Source: Bog-756 sp963699345 (GTDB lineage: Bacteria; Actinomycetota; Acidimicrobiia; Acidimicrobiales; RAAP-2). Taken from it: 64,000 nucleotides of DNA. The notes beneath the pieces are model-generated. The model had not been told where the DNA came from. It saw only the letters and a list, made by a program, of their open reading frames with translations, and did not search any database. A program made the translations under genes and the position numbers. Shown here piece by piece: positions 36,082 to 47,016 of this stretch (the first letter of the stretch is position 1; the number at the start of each line of letters is the position of its first letter). The stretch covers positions 124,001-188,000 of the forward strand of contig CAVOTL010000005.1 in the NCBI GenBank assembly GCA_963699345.1. Reading direction: 5' to 3'.

Positions 36082-38439
36082 TCACGAGATCACCAGACTG
36101 AAGCTGGCCGTCGCCGTGCCCTTGTGCCTCGGCGTGGAGTCGGTGACTTTCACCGAGACCGTCGCCGTGCCCGCCGCTACCCTCGCCGACACGCTTCCCG
36201 ACAGAATGCCGGTCGACGAGAGCTTGAGTCCCTTCGGCAACTTGGCCGACGCCTTCCACTTGTAGGGCGCGGTGCCCCCGAGGGCCGTCAACTGTGTGTT
36301 GTACGCCTGGCCAGGCGTCGCCTCGGGGAGCGATGCGGTCGTCACGTGGAGACCGAGGACCGTGATCACCGCCGCCTGGGTGGCGTCCTGCCCGAAGCCG
36401 TTCGACGCGGTGAAGGTCACCGGAAACACGCCCACTGCCGTGGGCGTGCCCGAGAGCACACCGTCGGAGAGGGTGAGGCCGTCGAGACCACCTGATTCGG
36501 TGATGGTCGGCGACGGCATGCCGGTCGTCGTCACCGTGAAGCTGCCCGGCCATCCGGCCGTGAACGTGATGTCCGCCGGGGATGTGAAGGCCGGAGCGGC
36601 CTCGCAGTCGGATGCTGAGGTCGACCCCGTACCGGCCGTCGTGGTCCCGGCCGGGCACTGTGTCTCGGTCGACGATCCGGCGTCGGGCACGTAGTAGCCG
36701 ACGTCGGCGGGGAAGCACAGCCGGTTCCCGGTGCCGGTGTTGTAGAGACCGGCCGGACACTCACCTTCCGCGGACTGTCCCGGCCCGTCGACGTAGTAGC
36801 CGGGATCGGCGGGGGTGCACGCCGTCGCCCCGGCGTACGGGTTGTACGTTCCGACCGGGCACGCGGTCTCGGACGCCGCGCCGGCGTCGGGCACGAAGTA
36901 GCCCGGATCAGCCTCGGTGCACGTGGTCGCCTGCGGCGCGGCACTGAAGGTCCCGTCCGGGCACTGTGTCTCAGTCGACGATCCGGCGTCGGGCACGTAG
37001 TAGCCGACGGCGGCGGGGAAGCACAGCCGGTTCCCGGTGCCGGTGTTGTAGAGGCCGGCCGGACACTCCTCTTCCGCGGACTGTCCCGGCACGTCGACGT
37101 AGTAGCCGGGATCGGCGGGGGTGCACGCCGTCGCCCCGTCGTACGGGTTGTACGTTCCGACCGGGCACGCGGTCTCCGACGACGAATCGGCGTCGGGCAC
37201 GAAGTAGCCGGGGTCGGCGGGCAGACAGTACCCACCGGCGTCCTCGTACGAACCCGCAGCGCACGGCCCGGTGGGGTCGTAGGTGGTCTCGTCCACGTTT
37301 CCGGTGCTGGCGGCGAAGAGGCCGCTCGGCTGGTAGTCGGCGGTGATCTGGTTCGACCCGTTGTCGATGTCGGCGGGAACGCTGAGGGTGGTGTCGAAGG
37401 TGGCGGTGCCGTCCGCGGCCACCGCGACCGGAGCACCGACCGGATCACCGTTCACCGAGAATTGCACCGAGCCTGTCGGGGTGAGCGTGCTGTCCGGGGC
37501 CTCGACCGTGGCGGTGAACTCCTCCGGCACGCCGGCCGTGGCCGTCGGTGACGCCGCCACGACCGACGTCGTGGTCGTGGCGGCAATCACCGTCAGGTCC
37601 TCCCCGGCGGCGTTCCCGCCATAGGACGTGGTGCCGTAGTAGTAGGCCTCGACCTGTGCCCCGGGCGTCACCACGATCCAGGGCGACACCGATTCGCCTC
37701 CCGAGTCGAGCACGGTCACGGCACCGACGAAAGCGCCGTCGACGGCCCATTGCAACTGCCCGGTCGGGACCCCGCCACCCGGCGCGGTCGCCGTGACCGT
37801 CGCCAGAAACTGCGCCTCCGCGCCGTTCTGCACGGTGAACCCACCCAGGATCGGCGTGATCGACGTCGTCGTGGCGGCCTGACCCACGGTGACGTCGAGG
37901 CTGCCCTGACTGGACGCGAAGGTCCCGCTGACGCCTCCATAGCCGGCCACCACCGTGTACGCCCCGGCGACGTCGGCGATCGGCACGTCGACGGTGGCGG
38001 TGGCGGAGTCGTCGGTCGCCGTTGTCAGGGTCGGGGCCCCGAGCGTGGTCGTCCCGACCGTGAACGTCACCGATCCGGTGGGGGTGCAGGCGCCCGAACA
38101 CCCGGTGACCGCGACGGTGGCGGTGAGGAGCTCCGCCTGCCCCGAGACCACCGATGCGCCGCCGGTCAGCGTCGTCGTCGTGGCGGCACCGCTCCCGCCA
38201 CCGCCTCCGCCGCCACCGCCGCCACCACCGCCGCCGTCTCCACCGCCGACGAAGAGGAGCGTCGCGTGGTGGGTGGCCCCCGGTCGGGCCGGTGCCCCAC
38301 CCTGGACCCCGACGGTGGCCAGGGTGGCGGACGCGGCGACGAGCACCACCGCAGCGACCATCGTGAAGATCACCGCCCGAAGTCGGGGGGTCCGGCCGCG
38401 GCTCCCCTTCGGTGTCGTTTCCGCCGGCCCTGCTCCCAT
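36082..38439 (-). CDS. Large secreted or surface protein with Ig-like and cysteine-rich repeats
   Basis: An intact 785-aa protein. ATG 38439 has GAGGAG upstream. A basic start and one hydrophobic segment (VIFTMVAAVVLVAASATLAT, residues 24-43) act as a signal or anchor. A polyglycine run follows (about 65-84), then three or four Ig-like (Big_3/5-type) domains to about residue 370. A cysteine-rich region (about 380-605) has repeats of the form PGYYVPDAGSSTETQCP and ACPVGTYNPY, resembling eukaryotic ephrin-receptor/TNFR-like modules. A putative Ig-fold domain ends it. There is no sortase motif. Adhesion or matrix function is inference. The gene is divergent from the LuxR-type regulator. Confidence 0.8.
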   Translation of the reverse strand: MGAGPAETTPKGSRGRTPRLRAVIFTMVAAVVLVAASATLATVGVQGGAPARPGATHHATLLFVGGGDGGGGGGGGGGGGGGSGAATTTTLTGGASVVSGQAELLTATVAVTGCSGACTPTGSVTFTVGTTTLGAPTLTTATDDSATATVDVPIADVAGAYTVVAGYGGVSGTFASSQGSLDVTVGQAATTTSITPILGGFTVQNGAEAQFLATVTATAPGGGVPTGQLQWAVDGAFVGAVTVLDSGGESVSPWIVVTPGAQVEAYYYGTTSYGGNAAGEDLTVIAATTTTSVVAASPTATAGVPEEFTATVEAPDSTLTPTGSVQFSVNGDPVGAPVAVAADGTATFDTTLSVPADIDNGSNQITADYQPSGLFAASTGNVDETTYDPTGPCAAGSYEDAGGYCLPADPGYFVPDADSSSETACPVGTYNPYDGATACTPADPGYYVDVPGQSAEEECPAGLYNTGTGNRLCFPAAVGYYVPDAGSSTETQCPDGTFSAAPQATTCTEADPGYFVPDAGAASETACPVGTYNPYAGATACTPADPGYYVDGPGQSAEGECPAGLYNTGTGNRLCFPADVGYYVPDAGSSTETQCPAGTTTAGTGSTSASDCEAAPAFTSPADITFTAGWPGSFTVTTTGMPSPTITESGGLDGLTLSDGVLSGTPTAVGVFPVTFTASNGFGQDATQAAVITVLGLHVTTASLPEATPGQAYNTQLTALGGTAPYKWKASAKLPKGLKLSSTGILSGSVSARVAAGTATVSVKVTDSTPRHKGTATASFSLVIS
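36643..37214. repeat. Two ~265-bp near-identical copies, 306-bp offset
   Basis: Copies at about 36643-36908 and 36949-37214 differ at few bases and encode a duplicated 102-residue block of the cysteine-rich region. The offset is exactly 306 bp (102 codons), so the duplication kept the frame and appears recent. Confidence 0.8.
38194..38248. repeat. Glycine-codon microsatellite
   Basis: A run of GGC/GGT-type codons (CCG/CCA on the plus strand) encodes about 17 glycines interrupted by one aspartate in the surface protein. Such a triplet tract could change length by slippage without breaking the frame. Confidence 0.75.
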
Positions 38440-38784
38440 GATCCGCTCCTCATCCGTCACCGGTGCCGTCCGCGCGGGCATTCGTCCCCCACCGGCCGTC
38501 GCCGCCGTGCGGCGCGGTCATCCGCACCCTTGTTTCCGGCATCTTGATCAGTCGCGCGATCGTGCGCATCGGGCAGTTGCCCCTCCGATCACCACACCTC
38601 CGGTTACGGGTTCCCCCCGGTCCGCGACCCACGGGATCCCTGGTCGTCGCCCGGTCCGACCGGGCCGCTCGCCCGCAGTGGACCCGACCGCTCTCCGGCG
38701 AAGCTCGGATCTCGCCACCCGATGTGCTGACACGACCACTCACAACGTCGGAACGGAGCGGTATGGCTGTGCTCTACTGGGCTG
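38440..38784. other. 345-bp divergent intergenic region
   Basis: This region separates the surface-protein start from the LuxR-type regulator start and must hold both promoters. I see no clear -35/-10 pair, no strong ribosome-binding site before the regulator and no long inverted repeat. It is less GC-rich than the flanks in places (for example 38528-38580). Confidence 0.4.
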
Positions 38785-41280
38785 ATGGTTGGCGGACCTG
38801 CCTCGAGCGGAATGGGTGGCGGCTATCCGCAGCCTCCGACACCGATGGTCGGTCGCGACGACGACCTCGAGCGGCTGATCCGCATGGTCGACGACCCCGC
38901 GACCCGCCTGGTCACGATCACGGGACGCGGCGGCGTGGGCAAGACGCGTCTGGCCCTGGCCGCGGCCGAGGTGCTCGACCGTCGCCGCCCGGGCTCGGTC
39001 GTGTTCGTCGACCTCGCGCCCCTGACGGAGCCGGGCCAGGTCCTCGTGGAGCTCGCGGGGGCGCTCGGTGCACCGGCCGTGCGCGGGGCGTCGGCCGTCG
39101 ACGCGATCGCCGGGATGGGACGCCGGAACCGGAAGCTCGTGATCCTCGACAACATGGAGCACCTGGTCGATTCCGGGGCCGGTCTCGCGGAGCTGCTCGG
39201 GCGATCGCCGACGCTCCGGCTCCTCGTCACCAGCCAGAAGCCCCTCCGGCTGCGGGCCGAGCACGTCCTCGAGCTCGGGGCCCTCCCCGTGCCGCCCGAG
39301 CGGCCGCTCACCACCGGGGAGCTCGCACGCAATCCGGCGGTCCAGCTGTTCGTCGCCCGGGCCGAGGCGGCGGATCCGTCGTTCCATCTCACCGACGGCG
39401 GTGCCCCGTCCGTGGCCGCCCTCTGCCGGGCCCTCGAGGGGCTGCCCCTGGCCATCGAGCTGGCGGCTGTCCCCTCCGCCAGCGTGGCCCCGGCCGACCT
39501 GCAGGACCGCCTCGGGTCGGGGGCCCTGCTGGAGCTCCCGGCCGCGTCGGCCGACGTGCCGCCGAGGCAGGCCAGCCTCCGGTCCGCCCTGGAGTGGACC
39601 ACCGGCCTCCTCGACGACGGCGCCCACTCGCTCCTCGGCGCTCTCGCCGTCCTGGCCTCGCCGTTCGACCTCCGGGACGCCGTGGACCTCGCCGACGCGG
39701 ATGCGGCGGAGGCCGAACGGTCCCTGTGGCAGCTGACCGAGCTCCACCTCGTCGAACGGCTCCGGGTCGACGGGCGGGTCCGGTTCCGACTGGCCGACTC
39801 CGTACGCGAGTTCGCCCTCCAGGAACTCGACCGGTCCACCCGTCGGTCCGATCGCGAGGAACGGGCCATCCACTGGCTGGCGGGACGGGCCCGGCGAGCC
39901 GCCGCCGGCGTCGACTCTACGGAGGAGTCGTCGTGGCGCTCGTGGCTGGCCGAGTGGCATAGCGAGTTGGTGCGGGCGACGCGAGCGGCCCTCCGGCTCG
40001 GACTGGTGGAGGAGGCCCTCGAGCTGCTGACCGCGCTCTGCCCCTACTGGCGGGCCCGGGGACCGTCCCCGGCGGACATCGACCTGGCGGCGGCTGCCGT
40101 CTCCGCCGCCACCGCCCTCGGCCTCGAGCCTCCGGTCCTGGCCGAAGTGCTGGTGTGGATCGGCCTGCTCGGGCTGACCTTCGGTGACCCCGAGACGTGG
40201 CCGGTCCACCAGGCCAACCTGGAACGGGGCGAGTCCCTGGCCCGGGCCCACGATGATCGGGTCACCCTGATCCGGGCCGTCGGGTTCCGGGCCCTGTCCG
40301 CCGGCGCCTACGCGGGGGACTACGCAGCCGCCGCGGCAGCCCTGGAGGAAGGGACCGCGCTGGCCCAGGCCGTGGGCAGTCGGCGGTGGCTCGCGAGGTT
40401 CACGCTGTGGAGCGCCATGCTCGCCCACCAGATGGGGGACGACGACCGCGCCGCCGAACTCGGGCTCGTCGCCCTCCTCGAAGCCCGCCGCCAGCGGGAC
40501 GGAACGACGGAGGTCCTGGCCACCACCCTGCTCAGCCCCCTGGCACCGGGACGATCCTCGGTGGCCACCGAGCTGCCCACCCTCGAGCGGGCCCTCGAGC
40601 TCGCCCGCGCCAACGGTCAGTTCCAGGTGGAAGTGTCCCTGCTCGCCGGACTGGCGCTCGCCCAGCTCCCCGGACGTCCCGACCGGGCCGCGTCCTGGTG
40701 TGCCGAGGCGCTCGACTACGCGGTGTCGCTCCCCATCCCGATCCTGGCACCGTACTGCGTGCTCCCCGCCGTGCAGGTCCTGTCGGCCCTCGGGGACGAT
40801 TCCGGCGCCGCCGAGCTCCAGGGTGCCTTCGCCCCGACACTCGAGGTACTGCGGTTCACCTTCCCACCCGAGTGGCTGCGTTCTCACGACGCCGCCCTGG
40901 AGCGGGTGCGACGTCACCTGGGTGACGACGAGTTCGATCGCGGCGTGGAGCGCGGCGCCCGACTCGACCTCAACGGAGCCGCCCGCGTGGCGCTCGCCGC
41001 CCTCGAGCCCTACCGGACGGCGGAGGCCGACCCGGGACTCGAACCTGACCCCGACGGGCATCCCTCACCCTCGTCGTCCGCCGCGAACCCCCTCACCGAA
41101 CGCCAGACCGAGGTCGTCCGACTCATCGCCGAAGGCCTGACCAATCCGGAGATCGCGGCCAAGCTCGGTGTCTCGGTCAAGACGGTCGGGCACCACGCCT
41201 CGGACGCCTACCTCCGGTTGGGCATCCGTTCCCGAAGCGAAGCGGCGGCCTGGGCGGTCCGGGCCGGCCTCGTCGGCTGA
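38785..41280 (+). CDS. LuxR-family ATPase transcriptional regulator
   Basis: An intact 831-aa signal-transduction ATPase (AfsR/SARP-like NACHT/STAND type with LuxR end). Residues 47-54 are the Walker A GRGGVGKT, and KLVILDNMEHL near 118 is Walker B. ALEGLPLAIELAAVP is the conserved GLPLA motif. A long alpha-helical repeat region (about 370-740) would sense ligand or partner. The C-terminal HTH is LTERQTEVVRLIAEGLTNPE ... AAKLGVSVKTVGHH (about 765-825). The start is uncertain; MGGGYPQPPTP nine codons in is an alternative. It is divergent from the surface protein, which it may control. Confidence 0.88.
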   Translation: MVGGPASSGMGGGYPQPPTPMVGRDDDLERLIRMVDDPATRLVTITGRGGVGKTRLALAAAEVLDRRRPGSVVFVDLAPLTEPGQVLVELAGALGAPAVRGASAVDAIAGMGRRNRKLVILDNMEHLVDSGAGLAELLGRSPTLRLLVTSQKPLRLRAEHVLELGALPVPPERPLTTGELARNPAVQLFVARAEAADPSFHLTDGGAPSVAALCRALEGLPLAIELAAVPSASVAPADLQDRLGSGALLELPAASADVPPRQASLRSALEWTTGLLDDGAHSLLGALAVLASPFDLRDAVDLADADAAEAERSLWQLTELHLVERLRVDGRVRFRLADSVREFALQELDRSTRRSDREERAIHWLAGRARRAAAGVDSTEESSWRSWLAEWHSELVRATRAALRLGLVEEALELLTALCPYWRARGPSPADIDLAAAAVSAATALGLEPPVLAEVLVWIGLLGLTFGDPETWPVHQANLERGESLARAHDDRVTLIRAVGFRALSAGAYAGDYAAAAAALEEGTALAQAVGSRRWLARFTLWSAMLAHQMGDDDRAAELGLVALLEARRQRDGTTEVLATTLLSPLAPGRSSVATELPTLERALELARANGQFQVEVSLLAGLALAQLPGRPDRAASWCAEALDYAVSLPIPILAPYCVLPAVQVLSALGDDSGAAELQGAFAPTLEVLRFTFPPEWLRSHDAALERVRRHLGDDEFDRGVERGARLDLNGAARVALAALEPYRTAEADPGLEPDPDGHPSPSSSAANPLTERQTEVVRLIAEGLTNPEIAAKLGVSVKTVGHHASDAYLRLGIRSRSEAAAWAVRAGLVG

Positions 41281-41290
41281 GCCGCGCCGG

Positions 41291-42292
41291 TCAAGCCCTC
41301 GGCGTCGTGACCCCGATCGCCCCCATGTCCGGGTACCGGTCGCCCGACGCCGCGTCCGGGGCGAAGACCGCCTCGAGCGCCTCGAGATCGTCCGCCGAGA
41401 GCACGACGTCGGCCGCGGCCACGTTCTCCTCCAGGAAGGTGCGACGCTTCGTGCCCGGGATGGGTACGACGTCGTCGCCCCGCGACAGTGCCCACGCGAG
41501 CGCCACCTGGCCGGGCGTGCACCCCTTCTCGGCCGCCAGGGCGCGCACCGTGTCGACCAGCCCCAGGTTGGCGGCGAGATTGTCGCCGCGGAGCCGGGGG
41601 AGGTTGCCGCGGAAGTCCCCCTCGCCCATGTCGTCCGGTGACGTGATCCGTCCCGTCAGGAAGCCGCGCCCGAGCGGGCTGTAGGCCACGATGCCGATCC
41701 CGAGCTCGCGGGCCGTCGGCACCACCTCGGCCTCGATGTCCCGGCTCCACAGCGACCATTCGCTCTGCAGGGCCGCGATCGGGTGCACGGCGACGGCCCG
41801 CCGGAGTGTGTCCGGGCCGGCCTCGGACAGCCCGAGGTGGCGCACCTTGCCTTCGGCCACGAGCTCGGCCATGGCCCCGACGGTGTCCTCGATGGGGACG
41901 CCGGGATCGGTGCGGTGCTGGTAGTAGAGATCGATGTGGTCGACGCCCAGGCGGCGCAGCGACGCCTCACAGGCCGACCGCACGTAGTCCGGGTCGCCGC
42001 GCACCGAGCGCACCGCCGGGTCGGCCGTGCGGACGATGCCGAACTTGGTGGCCAGCACCACCTCGTCCCGCCGGTCGGCGATGGCCCGACCCACCAGCTC
42101 CTCATTGAGGAACGGGCCGTACATGTCGGCCGTGTCGAGGAACGTAACGCCGAGGTCGATCGCCCGGTGGATGGTGGCGACCGACTCGGCGTCGTCGCCC
42201 GGGCCGTAGAACTCGCTCATCCCCATGCAGCCGAGGCCCTCGGCGGAGACGGTCAGGTCGGATCGGCCGAGTCGGCGGGTGGGGAGGCTCAT
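41291..42292 (-). CDS. Aldo/keto reductase
   Basis: An intact 333-aa NADPH-dependent oxidoreductase of the AKR family (YhdN/AKR13-like). The catalytic tetrad is visible: Asp and Tyr in FLDTADMYGPF, Lys in VVLATKFGIVR and His in LYYQHRTDP. The cofactor region is VPIPGTKRRTFLEENVAA. The substrate is not predictable. It is convergent with the LuxR-type regulator with only ~10 bp between stops, and about 85 bp downstream of dapE on the same strand. Confidence 0.92.
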   Translation of the reverse strand: MSLPTRRLGRSDLTVSAEGLGCMGMSEFYGPGDDAESVATIHRAIDLGVTFLDTADMYGPFLNEELVGRAIADRRDEVVLATKFGIVRTADPAVRSVRGDPDYVRSACEASLRRLGVDHIDLYYQHRTDPGVPIEDTVGAMAELVAEGKVRHLGLSEAGPDTLRRAVAVHPIAALQSEWSLWSRDIEAEVVPTARELGIGIVAYSPLGRGFLTGRITSPDDMGEGDFRGNLPRLRGDNLAANLGLVDTVRALAAEKGCTPGQVALAWALSRGDDVVPIPGTKRRTFLEENVAAADVVLSADDLEALEAVFAPDAASGDRYPDMGAIGVTTPRA

Positions 42293-42377
42293 GGCGTCGA
42301 CCCTACCGAGCGGGTCGCCGAGCCGGACCCGGCACGGGACGCCCGCCGGACCCGGTCCACGGGTCGGCCCCGCCGGC

Positions 42378-43452
42378 TCAGGCGAGGAGCGACTCGAGCA
42401 CCCGGGCCGCCCCGGCCAGCTCGTCCGCGCTCACGTGCTCGCCCGGCGTGTGGGCCAGGAGCGGATCGGCCGGGCCGAAGTTGACCGCCGGGACCCCGTG
42501 GGCCCAGAAGGAGGCGACGTCCGTCCAGCCCAACTTGGCCCGGGGAGGCGCCCCGGTGGCGGTCACCAGGGCGGCGAGCACCGGGTCGTCGAGGGACGGG
42601 CGGCGCGCCCGGGGCGGCCTCGACCAGCTCCCAGTGGTCACCAGCCTCGAGGTGGGGGGCGAGCAGCTCGCGCAACCATGACTCGGCCTCGGCCACGGTC
42701 CGGTCGGGGGCGAAGCGGTGGTTCAGCACGAGGATGGCCTCGTCGGGCACGACGTTGCCGGCCACCCCACCTTCGACGGACACGGCCTGGAGCTGCTCGG
42801 CGTACTCGCAACCGTCGAGCACCGGGCGGCGGACGTCGTAGGCGGCCACGGCGTCGAGCAGCGGCCCGAGGCGGTGGACGGCGTTGCGCCCGGCCTGGGG
42901 GCGGGCGGTGTGGGCCCGGGCGCCGGCGAGTCGGATGCGGATCCGGAGGGTGCCCTGGCAGCCGGCCTCGACCCGACCGGCCGTCGGCTCGCCGAGCACG
43001 GCGGCGTCGGCCTCGAGGAGCTCCGGGCGCTCGGCCCAGAGCTGGTGGAGGCCGCTGTGCTCGCGCGCCACCTCCTCGGCCGCGTAGAAGCACCAGGTGA
43101 GGTCGTGGGCCGGCGTGTCGAGTCGGCCCGCCAGGTGCAGGAAGACGGCGAGGCCGCCCTTCATGTCGGCCGCGCCCAGGCCGTGGAGGGTCGAGCCCTC
43201 GAGGCGGGGCTCGTCGTTGCCGCCCGCCGGCGGGACGGTGTCGAGGTGGCCCGCCAGGAGGACCCGACGCCGACGGCCGAGATCGGTCCGGGCCACCACG
43301 TTGTCCCCCACCCGGTGGACGTCGAGCCACGGGCACAGCTCGAGGGCGGCCTGGACGGCGTCGGCGATGACCTGCTCGTGGTGGCTGACCGACGGGATGC
43401 CGACGAGCGCGGTGGCGAGGCCGAGCAGGCCGTCGGGCATGGTGTCGGTCAC
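42378..43452 (-). CDS. dapE: Succinyl-diaminopimelate desuccinylase DapE (frameshifted)
   Basis: An M20-family zinc peptidase that removes succinate to yield LL-diaminopimelate, about 357 aa. Metal ligands are in LLAGHLDTVPPAGG, GAADMKGGLAVFLHLAG and CFYAAEEVAREHSGL. The dimerisation insert is ARAHTARPQAGRNAVHRLGP, and the end is WTDVASFWAHGVPAVNFGP. One insertion-type shift lies near 42620. GTG 43452 or ATG 43440 starts it. Its place after dapC and dapD supports desuccinylase rather than another M20 peptidase. Confidence 0.9.
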
Positions 43453-43472
43453 CGGGACCGTCCGCTGCTCGC

Positions 43473-43517
43473 GGGGCGGTGCCGTACGGGGCGGTGCCGT
43501 ACGGGGCGGTGCCGTGC
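43473..43517. repeat. 15-bp tandem repeat, three copies
   Basis: GGGGCGGTGCCGTAC is repeated three times (last copy one base different) in the ~100-bp gap between the dapD stop and the dapE start. No gene or hairpin explains it. Confidence 0.8.
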
Positions 43518-43551
43518 CGCCCGGTGCCCGCCGGACGTCGGCCGGCCCGCC

Positions 43552-44445
<894 letters not shown>

Positions 44446-44520
44446 GGGGGGAGACGTTACCGTCCGGCCCGGGACGGGCCCGGCGTCCCCGGCCGCGGTG
44501 CCTTCGGGCGCCGTCGGTCC

Positions 44521-45666
44521 TCACCCGAGGGCGCCGAGGCGCTCCGCCACCAGCTCGAGTCGGTCCCGCGGCTGGACCACGGCCACCCGCACGTGGCCGC
44601 GGCCGTCGGGGCCGTACAGCTCCCCCGGGCTGACCAGCAGGCCGGCCGAGTCGGCCAGCTCGTCGCAGAGCTCCCAACCGTCGGCGAACCGCTCGGGCAC
44701 GGGCAGCCACAGGTAGAAGGCGCCGGCGGGGACGGCCACCGGCAGCCCGGCCAGCGACAGCGCGTCGGCCAGGAACTCGAGGCGGTCGAGGTACCGGGCC
44801 CGCTGCTCGTCGACGTGGAGCGTCGTCGTCGAGGGCGACGACGGCTCCGGCCTGGACCGGGCCCGGCACCATCAGGCCGGCGTGACGCCGCACGTCGAGG
44901 AGGTAGGTGACCAGTCCGGGATCGCCGGCGTAGAACCCGGCCCGCACCCCGGCGAGGTTCGAGCGCTTGGAGAGCGAGTGCACGGCCACCACGCCCTCGT
45001 TCCCCGACTCCAGGACGGACCGGGGCGGACCGTCCCACGTGAACTCCGCAGTAGCACTCGTCCGAGAACACCGGGACGCCCCGCTCCCGGCCCCACGCCG
45101 CCGCCCGGGCCAGGTCGGTCAGATCGACCCGGTGGGATTGGCCGGCGAGTTGACCCAGAGCAGCAGCGCCCGCTCGGCGTCCCCGGGATCGACGGCGTCG
45201 AGGTCGATCCCGCCCCCTGCCAGCTCGGGCACCGGCACCGCCCGGGCGCCGGCCAGCGTGGCCCCCATGGCGTAGGTGGGATAGGACACCGAGGGGTAGA
45301 GCACCGTGTCCCGATCCGGGCTCGCGGAGCCGGAGGAACTGGGCGGTGGTGGCCACGAACTCCTTGGTGCCCACGCACGCCGCCACCTCGCCGTCGGGGT
45401 CGACCACCGCACCGAACCGGCGCGCCAGCCATCCGGCGGCAGCCCGGCGGTAGGCGGGGGAGCCCGGTGACGTCGGGTAGCCGCGCTCGGTGCCCGAGCT
45501 GGCCATCGCCTCCAGCACGGCGGCGGGCGGCGGGTCGCAGGGCGTGCCGATCGAGCAGTCGACGAGGCCGCCACGGCCCGGCGAACCGCTCGGTCGCCCG
45601 GGCCTTGGCCCCGTTGAGGCGCTCGTAGGGGTACGGGGGCGGGGCGAACCCGGCGGGCGCGCTCAC
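44521..45666 (-). CDS. dapC: N-succinyldiaminopimelate aminotransferase DapC (frameshifted)
   Basis: A class I/II PLP aminotransferase of about 380 aa. The PLP-lysine motif is VHSLSKRSNLAGVRAGFYAG. Other pieces are PPPYPYERLNGAKARATERF, YPTSPGSPAYRRAAAGWLAR, ACVGTKEFVATTAQFLRL, FSDECYCGVH and GAFYLWLPVPERFADGWEL. At least three frame changes occur. GTG 45666 overlaps the hflX stop as GTGA. The actinobacterial DapC subgroup and the following dapD and dapE fix its function. Confidence 0.88.
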
Positions 45667-46976
45667 GAGGCCAGGAACTCCGCGAAGCGGGCCCGACCGG
45701 CCTCGTCGAGCACCACCTGGATCCGGGTGGCGCTGTCCCCCGCCTCCTCGCCCACGATCTCGCCCTCGCGGTGGACGGCGGCCAGCACGTCACCCCGGGC
45801 CCAGGGGATCTCGAGTTCGACCACCTCGTCCCCCACCCGGAGGCGGTCACCGATCGTGGTGAGGAGCTCGTCGATGCCCTGTCCCGTCCTCGCCGAAATG
45901 AGTACGGAACCCGGATGCGCCTCCAACAGGCGCCTGGCCTCGATGCCGTCCTCGTCGTCCCCGGTACCGAGGGCGTCGGCCTTGTTCACGACGAGCAGCT
46001 CGGGCAGGGAGTCGGCACCGATCTCCGCCAGCACCGTGTGGACGGCGTCGATCTGGCCCTCGAGGTCGGGAGCCGAGCCGTCCACCACGTGGACGATCAG
46101 GTCGGACTCGAGCACCACCTCCAGGGTGGAGCGGAACGCCTCCACCACCTGGTGGGGCAACTTGCGGACGAAGCCGACGGTGTCGGTCAGGAGCACCATC
46201 TCCCCCCCGGGGAGGTCGAAGCGCCGGGTTCTCGGGTCGAGGGTCGAGAACAGTCGGTTCTCGACGAGCACGTCGGACTCGCAGAGCCGGTTGAGGAGCG
46301 TCGACTTCCCGGCATTGGTGTAACCGACCAGCGACACCGTGCGCTGGCGACCGCCGCTGGCGACCCCGTCGCTGGACCCGACGGGTCCGGTCGAGCTGAC
46401 GGAGGTCGGCCTCCAGCCGGCTCATCCGCTGGACCAGTCGCCGGCGGTCCACCTCGAGCTGCGTCTCGCCCGGTCCCCGGGTCCCGATGCCACCGGCCTG
46501 CTGGCTGAGCGACCGTCCCCTCCCCCGGAGCCGGGGCAGCCGGTAGCGCAACAGGGCCAGCTCCACCTGGGCGCGACCTTCGGGGGTGCGGGCGTTCTGG
46601 GCGAAGATGTCGAGGATCACCGCCGTCCGGTCGATGGCCGTCCGGCCGAGGATCCGCTCCAGGTTGCGCTGCTGGGCGGGCGAGAGGTCGTCGTCGAACA
46701 CGACCGTGTCGGCGTCGACCGCCAGGCATGACCTCCAACAGCTCCTCGGCCTTGCCCCGTCCGACATAGGTGGCCGGGTCGGGAGCCGACCCGCCGCTGC
46801 ACGATGCGCCCCGCCACGTCGGCGCCGGCCGTGTCGACCAGCCGGGCGAGCTCGTCGAGCCCCGCTTCGGTGGCGGCGGAGGTCCCCCCCGGAAACGTCA
46901 CGCCCACCAGGACGATGCGCTCGCGGACCTCCCTCGAGATGAGGGTGTCGGTGAAGGCCGATTCGGTGGGGCTCAC
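45663..46976 (-). CDS. hflX: GTPase HflX (frameshifted)
   Basis: A ribosome-associated GTPase of about 436 aa that splits or rescues ribosomes. The N-terminal domain has RIVLVGVTFPGGTS and VVFDDDLSPAQQRNLERIL; GGIGTRGPGETQLEVDRR is the HflX signature. The G domain has G1 SLVGYTNAGKSTLLNRL, G3 LLTDTVGFVRKLPH and G4 LLVVNKADAL. Frame changes lie near 46785, 46725 and 46365. GTG 46976 is the likely start, 41 bp after dapF. Placement next to miaA matches many genomes. Confidence 0.93.
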
Positions 46977-47016
46977 GAACGACGCCGGCTCGGGGCGCGG
47001 AGCGGAACGGGTCGGC

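Noticed and set aside
38740..41061. A 773-codon open frame on the minus strand opposite the LuxR-type regulator.
   Set aside because: It is a GC-driven shadow rich in Gly/Pro/Arg with no domain. The plus-strand frame has Walker and HTH motifs.
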